A stretch of 64,000 nucleotides of DNA, from the NCBI RefSeq assembly GCF_000612805.1, contig NZ_HG964403.1, positions 496,001 through 560,000 of the forward strand, read 5' to 3'. Shown in pieces: positions 55,588 to 64,000 of the stretch; within the stretch, counting starts at the first letter, position 1, and the number at the start of each line of letters is the position of its first letter. Source of the DNA: Bacillus ndiopicus (GTDB taxonomy: Bacteria; Bacillota; Bacilli; Bacillales_A; Planococcaceae). The notes under the pieces were generated by a model that saw only the letters and a list, made by a program, of their open reading frames with translations, had not been told where the DNA came from and did no database searches. The position numbers and the translations under genes are program-made.

Positions 55588-56760
55588 GTGAAATTTCAAC
55601 CTACATTAATGCATGAACGAGTGCATACAATTGATGTCTTGCGAGGTATGAGCTTACTTGGTATTTTATTAGTCAATATGTTTGGCTTTTATTTGCCGCA
55701 GCCACATATCGATATAGCTTATTGGTTTACCGAAGCAAGGGATATAATGTGGCAGCAAACGCTAGATATTTACGTACAAAGCAGCTTTTATCCATTGTTC
55801 TCAATGCTATTTGGTTATGGATTAGCGATGCAATATTTGAAATCGCAAAAAACGGGTATTAATTTTTACAAATTTGCACCGAAGCGTTTGCTAATTTTAT
55901 TAGCGATTGGTTTACTTCATGCCTTCCTGATATGGTGGGGCGATATTTTAGTAATGTATGCATTTTGTGGTTTCTTTTTAATTGTATTAATGCGCTTAAA
56001 AAGCCCATGGTTAATGACAATTGCGGTAGTATTAAACTGTTTAATGCACGCCTTTATGTTATTTGTATTTGCGATTTTGGGCGTACTAAATCTGGAAATG
56101 GAGCAAATGCCAGTTGATATTGTGATGGTTCAAAATGCTATTACAGCTTATGGCACGGGGACATGGATGGATGCATTTATACAGCGTCTAGCCGACTTGT
56201 CAGTGCAAATGCAGGTAGGTATGTGGATTATGTCACTGTTTACTATTTTACCGTATATGTTAATCGGTGCTGCTGCTGCAAAATGGCGTTTAATCGAACG
56301 GGCGAAAGAGCTTAAATTGATGTGGATTATTTTCGCTGTAATCGGTATAGGCTTAGGATTATTTATAAAAAGTGCACCCTATATGTTTACACGCACTTAT
56401 TTATTAGATTATGTAAAAGTATATGCTGGCGGACCAATTTTAGCAGTTGGCTATATGGCTGCTATTATTGTCATTTGTTTATTGCCTTTTGCAGTGAAAG
56501 TGCTATCACCACTAGCTAAGCTGGGTCGTATGTCTATGACGATGTATATAATGCAATCTGTTGTCGCAACTTTTATTTTCTATAACTTCGGGCTTGGTCT
56601 GTATGGGAAAATGACTGTGCAGATGGGGACATATATAGCGCTAGGTATTTTTGTTGTGCAGCTTATAGTTGCGGAGCTATGGTTGTCGAAGTTTTCACAA
56701 GGACCACTTGAAGCGGGCATTAAAAGATTGACTTACGGTAAAAAATTATCAGAAAAGTAA
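55588..56760 (+). CDS. DUF418 / YeiB-like polytopic membrane protein
   Basis: 390 residues. RVHTIDVLRGMSLLGILLVN at the N-terminus is the hallmark of the DUF418/DUF1624-like (YeiB) family; about nine or ten hydrophobic helices follow, and LGRMSMTMYIMQSVVATFIF is the conserved C-terminal block. The family is related to acyltransferase-3-like proteins and its substrate is unknown. GTG 55588 is chosen since AAGGAG ends eight bases before; GTG 55582 is too close to it. Confidence 0.87.
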   Translation: MKFQPTLMHERVHTIDVLRGMSLLGILLVNMFGFYLPQPHIDIAYWFTEARDIMWQQTLDIYVQSSFYPLFSMLFGYGLAMQYLKSQKTGINFYKFAPKRLLILLAIGLLHAFLIWWGDILVMYAFCGFFLIVLMRLKSPWLMTIAVVLNCLMHAFMLFVFAILGVLNLEMEQMPVDIVMVQNAITAYGTGTWMDAFIQRLADLSVQMQVGMWIMSLFTILPYMLIGAAAAKWRLIERAKELKLMWIIFAVIGIGLGLFIKSAPYMFTRTYLLDYVKVYAGGPILAVGYMAAIIVICLLPFAVKVLSPLAKLGRMSMTMYIMQSVVATFIFYNFGLGLYGKMTVQMGTYIALGIFVVQLIVAELWLSKFSQGPLEAGIKRLTYGKKLSEK

Positions 56761-56789
56761 GGCTTTTTGTCGCATAATGATGTATGATG

Positions 56790-56915
56790 TATAAAATGAA
56801 ACTTCCAACAGTAGATATTTCTTTCCTACTGATAGTTAGTTTTCATTAAACGGGCATTTACAGGCTGTTCGATTTTTTAATAAGAAGAAAGGGCAACCTG
56901 CTAATGCGGATAAAA
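56790..56915 (+). repeat. Dispersed repeat family B, copy 3 (no hairpin core)
   Basis: ATGAAACTTCCAACAGTAG, a CCTACTG hairpin partner, AACGGGCATTTACAGGC and CTGCTAATGCGGATAAA follow the same order as copy 1 but without the internal 31-32-bp unit. It ends 22 bases before yisK. Confidence 0.55.
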
Positions 56916-56936
56916 AGAAGGAGTGCTGACACGATT

Positions 56937-57839
56937 ATGAAACTATTATCATTTAAATTAGACGGACAAGTAAAATTTGGACCGAAAGTAAAAAAAGAAG
57001 AAGCGGTTTGGGATGTATTAGCAATCCAAGAAGCACTACAAGTTTTTCCTTCTTTTCCGTCAACGATTATTGAAGGTATTGCATTAGGCTTTGATTTTGT
57101 AGAAAAAACAAGAAAATTAGTAGATGCCGCGCAAAAAAGTGAGGGTGCGGAACAATTTAAACATACATTTAACGAAATCGAATGGTTAGCACCAATTCCA
57201 CGTACACCGAAAAATATTTTATGTGTAGGTAAAAATTATGATGACCATGCGAAAGAAATGGGAGCAGACGGGGCACCAGAGGATATTATTGTATTTACTA
57301 AATCACCAACGGCTATTGCTGCGGACGAAACAACATTACCTATTCATGCTGATAAAACTTCAATGCTAGATTATGAGGGAGAACTAGCTGTTGTAATTGG
57401 AAAACGTGGCAAAGATATTCCTAAAGGAATGGCTTATGATTATGTATTTGGTTATACAATTGCAAACGATCTTACAGCACGTGACTTACAAGAGAAGCAC
57501 AAGCAATTTTTCTTAGGGAAAAGCTTAGATGGAACTTGCCCACTAGGTCCTTACTTAGTATCAAAGGATGAAATTCCTGATCCACAAGTATTGTCAATTG
57601 TAACGAAAGTAAACGGCGAGCTGCGTCAAAATAGCTCAACAAAAAATATGATGTTTGAAGTAGCAGATTTAATTTCTATCATATCGAAGTACGTTACATT
57701 AGAGCCAGGGGATATTATTTTAACTGGCACGCCAGCAGGAGTTGGAAAAGGCATGAATCCACCAACATTTTTAAAAGCAGGCGATGAAGTAAAAATTTCT
57801 ATTGAAGGAATTGGAACGTTAGCGAATCGTTTTGCATAG
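56937..57839 (+). CDS. yisK: FAH-family hydrolase/decarboxylase, YisK-like
   Basis: 300 residues. ILCVGKNYDDHAKEMG, LDYEGELAVVIG and FGYTIANDLTARDLQ are the fumarylacetoacetate hydrolase fold blocks including the metal-binding Glu and Asp; LTGTPAGVGKG completes the site. B. subtilis YisK is the closest named relative by position: yisL follows, as here. YisK has been reported as an oxaloacetate decarboxylase that affects cell width through Mbl. ATG 56937 follows AGAAGGAG. Confidence 0.85.
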   Translation: MKLLSFKLDGQVKFGPKVKKEEAVWDVLAIQEALQVFPSFPSTIIEGIALGFDFVEKTRKLVDAAQKSEGAEQFKHTFNEIEWLAPIPRTPKNILCVGKNYDDHAKEMGADGAPEDIIVFTKSPTAIAADETTLPIHADKTSMLDYEGELAVVIGKRGKDIPKGMAYDYVFGYTIANDLTARDLQEKHKQFFLGKSLDGTCPLGPYLVSKDEIPDPQVLSIVTKVNGELRQNSSTKNMMFEVADLISIISKYVTLEPGDIILTGTPAGVGKGMNPPTFLKAGDEVKISIEGIGTLANRFA

Positions 57840-57913
57840 TAGAGTTTTTTAGACTAGGTTAATTCCATTAATACTATTGTTTTCAAGTGAAAAACATTGG
57901 TTAAAAGTACGTA

Positions 57914-57962
57914 TGGCTGTCAAGAAATGCAGGTGACAATCTGTATTTTCTGACAGCCTTAT
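57914..57962 (+). terminator. Intrinsic terminator after yisK
   Basis: TGGCTGTCA and TGACAGCCT arms, inner CAGGTG... pairing weak, T-rich tail. Confidence 0.7.
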
Positions 57963-58037
57963 ATATTCATATTCATTGAAACAACTTACCTCACATGATA
58001 GGATATGTCATGAAGAGAAAAAATGAGGTGGGATACG

Positions 58038-58406
58038 ATGAGCTTTTTAACTAGCACGACGCATCTTCATATTACGACATGGGTACTTGCACTTGTATTG
58101 TTTTTCGTTGCAGCATTAGCAAGTAAACCAAACAAAGTTGTACATATGATACTGCGTGTAATGTACATTTTAATTATCATTTCTGGTGGTGCGCTGTTTA
58201 TGGAATGGCGTGGAAAACTTGACGATGCCGGTATGAACTATGATATGAAAGTATTATTTGGCATACTTGTTATCGGCTTTATGGAAATGATTTTAGTGCG
58301 TAAGAAAAAAAACAAGCCAACAACAATGTTTTGGGTATTGTTCGCAATCGTGTTATTAGTAACGCTTTATTTAGGATTATCAACTGGAATTGGTAGTAAT
58401 TTTTAA
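58038..58406 (+). CDS. yisL: YisL-like DUF1516 membrane protein
   Basis: 122 residues with four predicted membrane segments (ITTWVLALVLFFVAALA, VMYILIIISGGALF, VLFGILVIGFMEMIL, MFWVLFAIVLLVTLYLGL). Length and layout match B. subtilis YisL (DUF1516), and the yisK-yisL order is conserved. ATG 58038 follows GAGGTGGGA. Function unknown. Confidence 0.85.
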   Translation: MSFLTSTTHLHITTWVLALVLFFVAALASKPNKVVHMILRVMYILIIISGGALFMEWRGKLDDAGMNYDMKVLFGILVIGFMEMILVRKKKNKPTTMFWVLFAIVLLVTLYLGLSTGIGSNF

Positions 58407-58410
58407 TTAA

Positions 58411-58460
58411 AAAAGGTTGTCCTCAAAGCGGCGCGCTAGCCTGCTTTAGGGACAACTTTT
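58411..58460 (+). terminator. Intrinsic terminator after yisL
   Basis: AAAAGGTTGTCC pairs with GGACAACTTTT; inner AAAGC/GCTTT arms extend it. Confidence 0.85.
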
Positions 58461-58728
58461 GCTGTTTTATTGGAGTTTTCCCATTTAAAAAACATGAAAG
58501 TATTCTTTAAAAAGTTGAAAGCACCCATTTTACAACATTTCCCGAATGAGTAAAAAAGGGTTTTTGGTTGTGTAAAAGGTCATTTGTATTTTCTGAACCT
58601 TTTTTGTTCACTTGTTTGTCGTATTTAGCATTTAATTTACATTATTGTAATAGAAAAAAGGGCGACCGACGTTCGAAAGTTTGGTAAAATGACGATGAAC
58701 TATTTTTTATAGAAAAATCCCTTAGACT
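58461..58728 (+). other. Gene-free stretch after yisL
   Basis: AT-rich; no ORF, RNA gene or convincing promoter seen. It runs into repeat family B copy 4. Confidence 0.4.
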
Positions 58729-58887
58729 GGATAAGAGGAAACTTCAATCAGTAGAGAATTACAGATGCGCAAGACTTGCAAAGGTCGATACAGATATATT
58801 GCTCCTGCGATTACTCGTCGCAGAAAAAATTGCTCCTGCGATTACTCGTCGCAGAAAATAATTGTTGCCCGTTTATGCGGGATAAAT
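58729..58887 (+). repeat. Dispersed repeat family B, copy 4 (two hairpin units)
   Basis: GGATAAGAGGAAACTTCAAT at the left and GCCCGTTTATGCGGGATAAA at the right bracket two copies of TGCTCCTGCGATTACTCGTC (58800 and 58831; 31-base period), the inverse of the units at 55253-55370. It ends 39 bases before the GH13-like gene. Confidence 0.7.
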
Positions 58888-58926
58888 TTAATGAAGGTGA
58901 TAGATTTTGATAGGAGAGAACTTCGA

Positions 58927-60393
58927 ATGAAAATGATGAAATGGGTTTCTGCAATTATCGTGGTAATTTTATTAGCATCTCCATTTTCAGCCGTTAGCTA
59001 TGCGGAAGAAACACGAACAATTGTAGACGAAAGTATATACGATGTACTAGTTGATCGCTATTTTAATAAAACGGCTCAAAATGATATTAACGTAGATAGA
59101 CAAGATGCGGCTCAATTTGCTGGCGGTGATTTTGCTGGTTTAGTAGAGAAGCTTTCTACAATAAAAAAAATGGGCTTTACAATTGCTTCAATCGGTGCGG
59201 TGTTTACAACTGAAACGTATGATGGTCGGACACCTACAAGCTATAATAAATTAGAGCCTCATTTTGGAACTGAGCAAGAGCTAACAGATTTAATTGCTGC
59301 TTATAATAAAGAGGGCATTCAAATAATGGTAGATTTTCCTCTATCAAATGTAAGTGTACATCACGAGTGGGCGAAAGATCCAATGAAGAAGGCATGGGTT
59401 AAATCACAACAAAATGGGCTTGTGCAATGGGATTTAGCAAATGAGGAAGTACAGGCTGCTTTACAAGAAGCTTTAATACAATTCGTTAAGAGCTATAATT
59501 TTGGTGGTATTCGTTTAACGAATATTGGAGGTGCGGATACAGCATTTATAAATAGCTTAATTGAAACAGTAAAGGCACAAAATAGTGCTGTATATGTTAT
59601 TTCAAATGAAGTAAGCGATGCAAATTTTGATGCAAAATTTACTGCGGATGCAGCAGATATATACCGCAATATGTTTAAAAATGTAGATTTACCAACGAAT
59701 GATTTATTAAAGCATATTGAACCATACTTAGCTAATGAGCAAGTAGCACCACAATTAATGATTGACTCATTACAAACGAATCGCTTTGTACTTGATACTA
59801 CGGAGCAAAAAATGTATCCACCAACACGCTTAAAGGGAGCACTATTGCCTATCATGTTCTTACCTGGTGTGCCAGTTGTACAGTATGGTACAGAAATTGC
59901 AATGAATGGTGTAGCAGGTGAGCAAGCGCATCAAATTTATAATTTTAAAACAGATGAAGAGCTTGTTGATTTTATTGGAAACTTACAAGGATTACGAAAC
60001 AAATCTGTTGCGATGCGCCAAGGTGATTTTAAGTTAATTGAAAATGATAACGGATTAATTGCTTTTACTCGTAAATCTGAAAAAGAACAGTGGTTAGTAA
60101 TTGCGAATAATACGAGTAAAACAAAGTCTGTTGTTTTGGCAGAGGAAGAGATTGGTGAAGGTAAAGAGCTTCGCGGTTTATTGAGTAATGAAATTGTAAA
60201 GCAAAATAAAAATGGGGAATATATTGTTGTTCTAGATCGAGAAGTTTCAGATGTTTATCAAATTATAGATAAACGAGGTTGGAATGTCCCATATTTAGTA
60301 GCATTAGGTATTGTTTATGTGTTATTTACAATTTTTGTGATTATGATTGTAAAGCGTGGCCGAAAAAAACGTAGATTGCAAGACGATAATTAA
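58927..60393 (+). CDS. Membrane-anchored GH13-like protein, probably catalytically inactive
   Basis: 488 residues: signal peptide (1-27, ending SYAEE), an alpha-amylase-type barrel (~35-395), a small beta domain, and a C-terminal membrane helix (~458-480) followed by a basic tail. The GH13 fold is recognisable (YDVLVDRYFN, FAGGDFAGLVEKL, PGVPVVQYGTEIAMNG). The catalytic motifs are changed: region II reads GGIRLTNI where GxRxD is expected, so the nucleophile Asp is Thr; region IV reads FVLDTTE instead of NHD; region I lacks its His. The Glu in SNEVSD may remain. ATG 58927 follows ATAGGAGAG; longer starts run through repeat B. A binding or scaffold role is likelier than hydrolysis. Confidence 0.85.
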   Translation: MKMMKWVSAIIVVILLASPFSAVSYAEETRTIVDESIYDVLVDRYFNKTAQNDINVDRQDAAQFAGGDFAGLVEKLSTIKKMGFTIASIGAVFTTETYDGRTPTSYNKLEPHFGTEQELTDLIAAYNKEGIQIMVDFPLSNVSVHHEWAKDPMKKAWVKSQQNGLVQWDLANEEVQAALQEALIQFVKSYNFGGIRLTNIGGADTAFINSLIETVKAQNSAVYVISNEVSDANFDAKFTADAADIYRNMFKNVDLPTNDLLKHIEPYLANEQVAPQLMIDSLQTNRFVLDTTEQKMYPPTRLKGALLPIMFLPGVPVVQYGTEIAMNGVAGEQAHQIYNFKTDEELVDFIGNLQGLRNKSVAMRQGDFKLIENDNGLIAFTRKSEKEQWLVIANNTSKTKSVVLAEEEIGEGKELRGLLSNEIVKQNKNGEYIVVLDREVSDVYQIIDKRGWNVPYLVALGIVYVLFTIFVIMIVKRGRKKRRLQDDN

Positions 60394-60403
60394 GAATAAA
60401 AAA

Positions 60404-60447
60404 TGCCTTATCATCCATTTTACGGGAAATGATAAGGCGCTTTTTTA
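60404..60447 (+). terminator. Intrinsic terminator after GH13-like gene
   Basis: GCCTTATCAT pairs with ATGATAAGGC, followed by T6. Confidence 0.85.
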
Positions 60448-60953
60448 TATTTAAAAATTATTTTTTATAAATTTTTTTAAGGAAAAAATGCTGGGAATGT
60501 ACAGGAATATTGGTTCGACACGCGAAATATAACATATTTCACGAATAATTAAATTGAAAAATATAAAAAATGAAAGGCGAGATTGCCCAAAATTCGTATT
60601 GCTAAGTAATGAGAAAAATATTATTTTTTCATAATTATTTTAATAAGTTGTTTATTCCATATTTTACGGTATTTAGTACCTTCAACTATGAGCGCAAATT
60701 CAGTATAACGCAGATATTGCCAATTCAGAGAGCAATTGTTTGAATATTCTTATATCTAATCTGGTTATATTAAATTATTTTTGTATAATTTATTTCTTGT
60801 AAAAAAATACACAAAATTAGCGTATAATGTAGAATAAAAAGCAATAACTAGCACTTTAAAGTATTGAAGTAAGAAAAAATTAAAAAAAAGCTTGTCAAAA
60901 ATATTATTTAAATTTAGAATCATGTTATGTCAGAATAGCTAAAGATGGACATA
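60448..60953 (+). other. Gene-free stretch before the opp genes
   Basis: About 500 very AT-rich bases with no ORF. A TATAAT at 60823 lacks a well-spaced -35. No riboswitch recognised. Confidence 0.4.
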
Positions 60954-60983
60954 TTGACTTTGAAGATTTACAGAGAGTATAAT
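60954..60983 (+). promoter_or_regulatory. SigA-type promoter of the opp operon
   Basis: TTGACT, 18 bases, TATAAT; 126 bases before the oppD start, leaving a leader that could carry regulation. Confidence 0.7.
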
Positions 60984-61109
60984 GTGAAGCGGTATAGTCA
61001 GCTTTTAAATTATGCCATGAAGAATTAGAAGCCGTTTAGAATAATTGATTTTTTTTGAATAGTAAATTGTCATAATATTCTCAACTGGTTGCTTGAAAGG
61101 AGAAAAAAT

Positions 61110-62120
61110 TTGAAAACGTCAGAGGAGCTTTTAGTAATTAAAGATTTACATACAGGTTTTCGAATTAAAGATACATATTTTGACGCTGTAGATGGTGTAT
61201 CTTTAACATTAAGAAAAAACGAAATCCTGGCGATTGTTGGCGAATCGGGTTGTGGTAAAAGTACATTAGCCACATCGATTATTGGACTTCATGATCATAA
61301 TAAAACGCGAGTGCAAGGTGAGATTTTATTTAAAAATAAAAATCTTGCAAAGTTGGGCGAGGATGAGTTCAACGATGTTCGAGGTATAGATATAGGAATG
61401 ATTTTCCAAGATCCGTTATCTGCGTTAAATCCGTTAATGCGTATTGGGGAGCAAATCGAGGAAGGTTTAATCTATCATACTAAATTAACAAAAGAGCAAC
61501 GTGTAAATCGAGTTTTCGAACTATTAACGCAAGTTGGAATTCCGAATCCACAACGTGTTGCGAGACAATTCCCTCACCAATTATCTGGGGGTATGCGTCA
61601 GCGCGTTATTATTGCGATTGCAATTTCTTGTAAGCCGCAAATCATTATTGCGGATGAGCCGACAACGGCGCTTGATGTAACAATTCAAGCTCAAATTTTA
61701 GACTTACTAAAAGACCTACAAGCAGAAACAGGCTCAGGGATTATTTTAATTACACATGATTTAGGTGTAGTAGCTGAAGTTGCTGATCGTGTAGCTGTTA
61801 TGTATGCGGGTCAAATTATTGAAGAAGCACCGGTAGAGGAATTATTTAATAATCCGAAACATCCATATACTCGTTCGTTGTTTAACTCTATCCCACAGAT
61901 GAACTCAGACGGAAAGAAATTAAACGTTATCGAGGGGATTGTACCATCTTTATTAAAATTACCACGTCAAGGATGCCGTTTCTCACCACGTATTTCTTGG
62001 ATTCCAGAAAGTGCACATGAGAAAGATCCTGTGTTGCATGAAGTAGCACCAAATCATTTTGTAAGATGTACGTGCTATAAAGAATTCTACTTTAAAGGCG
62101 AAGAAGGAGGACGTGCATAA
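61110..62120 (+). CDS. oppD: Oligopeptide ABC transporter ATPase, OppD/AppD type
   Basis: 336 residues. GESGCGKSTLATSIIG is Walker A, QLSGGMRQRVIIAIAIS the signature, IIADEPTTALDVT Walker B. The C-terminal oligopeptide extension has GCRFSPR but the second Cys of the usual CRFxPRC is Ile; two Cys remain further on (RCTCYK). TTG 61110 follows AAAGGAG; the frame extends only 7 codons further upstream. It overlaps oppF by one base and energises peptide or nickel/peptide uptake. Confidence 0.93.
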   Translation: MKTSEELLVIKDLHTGFRIKDTYFDAVDGVSLTLRKNEILAIVGESGCGKSTLATSIIGLHDHNKTRVQGEILFKNKNLAKLGEDEFNDVRGIDIGMIFQDPLSALNPLMRIGEQIEEGLIYHTKLTKEQRVNRVFELLTQVGIPNPQRVARQFPHQLSGGMRQRVIIAIAISCKPQIIIADEPTTALDVTIQAQILDLLKDLQAETGSGIILITHDLGVVAEVADRVAVMYAGQIIEEAPVEELFNNPKHPYTRSLFNSIPQMNSDGKKLNVIEGIVPSLLKLPRQGCRFSPRISWIPESAHEKDPVLHEVAPNHFVRCTCYKEFYFKGEEGGRA

Positions 62121-63070
62121 TGAGCTTTATGCAAATTAAAGATTTGAAAGTCCATTACCCAATTCGCGGTGGATTTTTTAATACAGTAGTTGATAATGTA
62201 TATGCTGTTGATGGCATTTCGATGGAATTTGAAAAAGGAAAAGCCTATGGTCTAGTTGGAGAATCTGGTTGTGGTAAATCGACAACAGGTAAATCAATTA
62301 TTGGTCTTGAAAAAATTTCAGCCGGCTCTATTATTTATGAGGGCGAAAATGTAACGAATAAGCGTCGTGATCGTGCTTCTGCTTATAATCGTGATATTCA
62401 AATGATTTTCCAAGATTCCCATTCAAGTTTAAATCCAAGAAAGCGTGTACAAGATATTTTAGCAGAGCCAATTCGTAACTTTTTGAAGCTTACACCGCAG
62501 GAGGAAAGTCGCAGAATTAATGAGCTTTTAGCAATTGTTGGTATGCCAGAAGATGCAAGATTAAAATATCCACACGAATTTTCAGGTGGTCAAAAGCAAC
62601 GACTTGGTATTGCACGTGCTATTGCAACGAATCCAAAATTAATTATTGCGGATGAGCCAGTTTCTGCTCTTGATTTATCTGTACAAGCACAAGTGTTGAA
62701 CTTCATGAAAGATATTCAAGATGAATATGGTTTAAGCTATTTATTTATTTCACATGACTTAGGTGTAGTAAAGCATATGTGTGACTATATTTCTATTATG
62801 TATAAAGGACGTTTCGTAGAGTCTGGTACGAAAAAAGATATTTACGATAATCCTCAACATATTTATACAAAACGTTTACTGTCAGCAATTCCAGATGTTA
62901 CACCAAATGGCCGTGAAGACCGTAAACTTGAGCGTATTGAAGTAGAGCGCAACTATCAAGCAGAACATAAGCAGTATTTCGATGAAAATGGTCGAGTATA
63001 TGATTTATCACCAATTTCAGACACGCATTTTGTCGCTGCAACTTCTTCAGCACTGAAGGGAGGCAATTAA
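62120..63070 (+). CDS. oppF: Oligopeptide ABC transporter ATPase, OppF/AppF type
   Basis: 316 residues. GESGCGKSTTGKSIIG is Walker A, FSGGQKQRLGIARAI the signature, IIADEPVSALDLSVQAQVLN Walker B and ISHDLGVVKHM the switch His. RRDR..YNRDIQMIFQD precedes, as in OppF. It starts on the TAATG overlap with oppD, so the pair is translationally coupled to give a heterodimeric motor. Confidence 0.94.
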   Translation: MSFMQIKDLKVHYPIRGGFFNTVVDNVYAVDGISMEFEKGKAYGLVGESGCGKSTTGKSIIGLEKISAGSIIYEGENVTNKRRDRASAYNRDIQMIFQDSHSSLNPRKRVQDILAEPIRNFLKLTPQEESRRINELLAIVGMPEDARLKYPHEFSGGQKQRLGIARAIATNPKLIIADEPVSALDLSVQAQVLNFMKDIQDEYGLSYLFISHDLGVVKHMCDYISIMYKGRFVESGTKKDIYDNPQHIYTKRLLSAIPDVTPNGREDRKLERIEVERNYQAEHKQYFDENGRVYDLSPISDTHFVAATSSALKGGN

Positions 63071-63071
63071 T

Positions 63072-64000
63072 ATGTGGAAAACAGTTGTTAGACGTTTTTT
63101 AATTATGATTCCACAATTATTTGTGCTAAGTTTATTAATTTTCATTATGGCTAAAAATATGCCTGGGGATCCATTCACAGGTAAAATTACGCCAGAAACA
63201 GATCCTGCGCGTATTGAAGAATTGCGTGAATTAAATGGTTTAAATGATCCATGGTATGAGCAATATGCACGTTGGGTAGGGAATGCTTTCCAAGGGGAAT
63301 TTGGAAATAGTTATACGTACAAAGTAAAAGTATCAACGTTAATCGGTGAGCGAGCGATGAATACGTTCTGGTTATCGTTGTTAACAGCTGTTATGCTTTA
63401 TGCAATCGCAGTGCCATTAGGGGTATTGGCAGGGCGCTTTCACAACAGTTGGTTTGACAGAGGGGTAGTTTTATATAGTTTTATTAGCTATGCGATACCG
63501 ACATTCGTTCTAGCATTAATTTTGTTATACTTCTTCGGTTATAAATTACAATGGTTCCCAACTACTGGTTCAGTAGACGTTCGTGAAGTACCAGGTTCTG
63601 CGGGCTATTATATAAGTAAAATTTACCATATGATTTTACCTGCATTTACATCGGCAGTACTAGGAACGGTAGCGATTATTCAATATTTACGTACAGAAGT
63701 AGTAGATGCAAAAAGTATGGACTATGTACGTACAGCGCGTGCAAAAGGTGTACCAGCAAATAAAGTATATTCAAAACATATTTTCCGTAACTCGTTATTA
63801 CCAGTAGCGGCGTTTATCGGTTTTACAATTACAGGCTTATTAGGCGGTTCGATTTTCATTGAAACAATTTTCGCATATCCAGGTATGGGACAACTATTTA
63901 TTTCGTCTATTGCATCTCGTGATTATAGTGTTATTACAGCGCTCGTTATGTTATACGGCTTCTTAGCGTTATTAGGTAGTCTATTATCCGATATTATTAT
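63072..64000 (+). CDS. oppB: Oligopeptide ABC transporter permease OppB/AppB type, cut at window end
   Basis: ATG 63072, one base after the oppF stop codon, opens a frame running to the window edge (about 309 codons, no stop). The N-terminus RRFLIMIPQLFVLSLLIFIM is the first membrane helix; AKNMPGDPF and the C-terminal EVVDAKSMDYVRTARAKGV, the EAA-loop that docks the ATPases, identify a BPD_transp_1 permease. Family members are about 310-320 aa, so only a few codons are missing. The D-F-B order resembles the app operon without appA in between. Confidence 0.93.
   Translation, partial: MWKTVVRRFLIMIPQLFVLSLLIFIMAKNMPGDPFTGKITPETDPARIEELRELNGLNDPWYEQYARWVGNAFQGEFGNSYTYKVKVSTLIGERAMNTFWLSLLTAVMLYAIAVPLGVLAGRFHNSWFDRGVVLYSFISYAIPTFVLALILLYFFGYKLQWFPTTGSVDVREVPGSAGYYISKIYHMILPAFTSAVLGTVAIIQYLRTEVVDAKSMDYVRTARAKGVPANKVYSKHIFRNSLLPVAAFIGFTITGLLGGSIFIETIFAYPGMGQLFISSIASRDYSVITALVMLYGFLALLGSLLSDII

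Noticed and set aside
58765-58926. N-terminal extension of the GH13-like gene
   Set aside because: The in-frame extension runs through repeat B and hides the signal peptide; ATG 58927 has a proper RBS.

Overview
The window looks like a chromosomal segment of a low-GC, endospore-forming Firmicute of the Lysinibacillus/Solibacillus group (Planococcaceae). The evidence is the gene order fliD-fliT-fliS / hpf / secA / prfB / uvrB-uvrA / ftsE-ftsX / ctpA / minJ, which is the same neighbourhood found in Bacillus, together with addB-addA, a yisK-yisL pair, ComK, AT-rich codon use and frequent TTG/GTG starts. The genus is an inference; no rRNA or tRNA gene is present to test it.

Bases 1-15163 form a glycan-modification island, almost all on the + strand and tightly overlapped. 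The first half encodes a complete-looking route from phosphoenolpyruvate to an activated phosphonate: PEP mutase (fused to a second nucleotidyltransferase domain), phosphonopyruvate decarboxylase, a LicC/PntC-like cytidylyltransferase and an iron alcohol dehydrogenase that should reduce phosphonoacetaldehyde to 2-hydroxyethylphosphonate (HEP). These are flanked by a truncated AlkP-superfamily enzyme and a large glycosyltransferase. The second half starts with RmlA, passes a degenerate stretch, and continues with a WecE/RffA-like sugar aminotransferase, a methyltransferase, two SDR enzymes, an ATP-grasp ligase, a metallophosphoesterase and a WbqC-family protein. This suggests a dTDP-4-amino-sugar with an amide-linked, perhaps methylated, substituent. 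No RmlB is seen in the window.

Bases 15752-25141 hold the flagellar late genes flaG-fliD-fliT-fliS behind a good SigD promoter, then pgi-pgcA (glucose-6-P and glucose-1-P supply), a 3' remnant of fliS, a comK gene and a second intact fliS. The island directly upstream of the filament-cap genes makes flagellin or another surface polymer a plausible acceptor for the modified sugars.

Bases 25320-47825 are mostly housekeeping: a PilZ protein, hpf, a NERD pseudogene, secA, prfB with its programmed frameshift, a second comK-like gene on the - strand, an IDEAL-domain protein, uvrBA with a LexA box, a YvlB/LiaX-type envelope-stress gene with a textbook SigW-type promoter, ftsEX with a PcsB/EnvC-like hydrolase activator, a ResA-like thioredoxin, CtpA/CtpB, MinJ and a TVP38-family membrane protein. 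From 47987 come addB-addA, a DUF418 membrane protein, YisK, YisL, a secreted membrane-anchored GH13-like protein that lacks catalytic residues, and an oligopeptide ABC transporter (D-F-B) cut by the window end.

Two families of dispersed intergenic repeats run through the right two-thirds. Family A is a ~35-bp tail found just upstream of four consecutive transcription units between 41.5 and 47.2 kb, with two weaker copies. Family B is a larger composite element, with copies near 25.4, 55.4, 56.9 and 58.8 kb; its internal 31-32-bp hairpin unit is absent in one copy, single and decayed in another, doubled in a third and quadrupled in the fourth.
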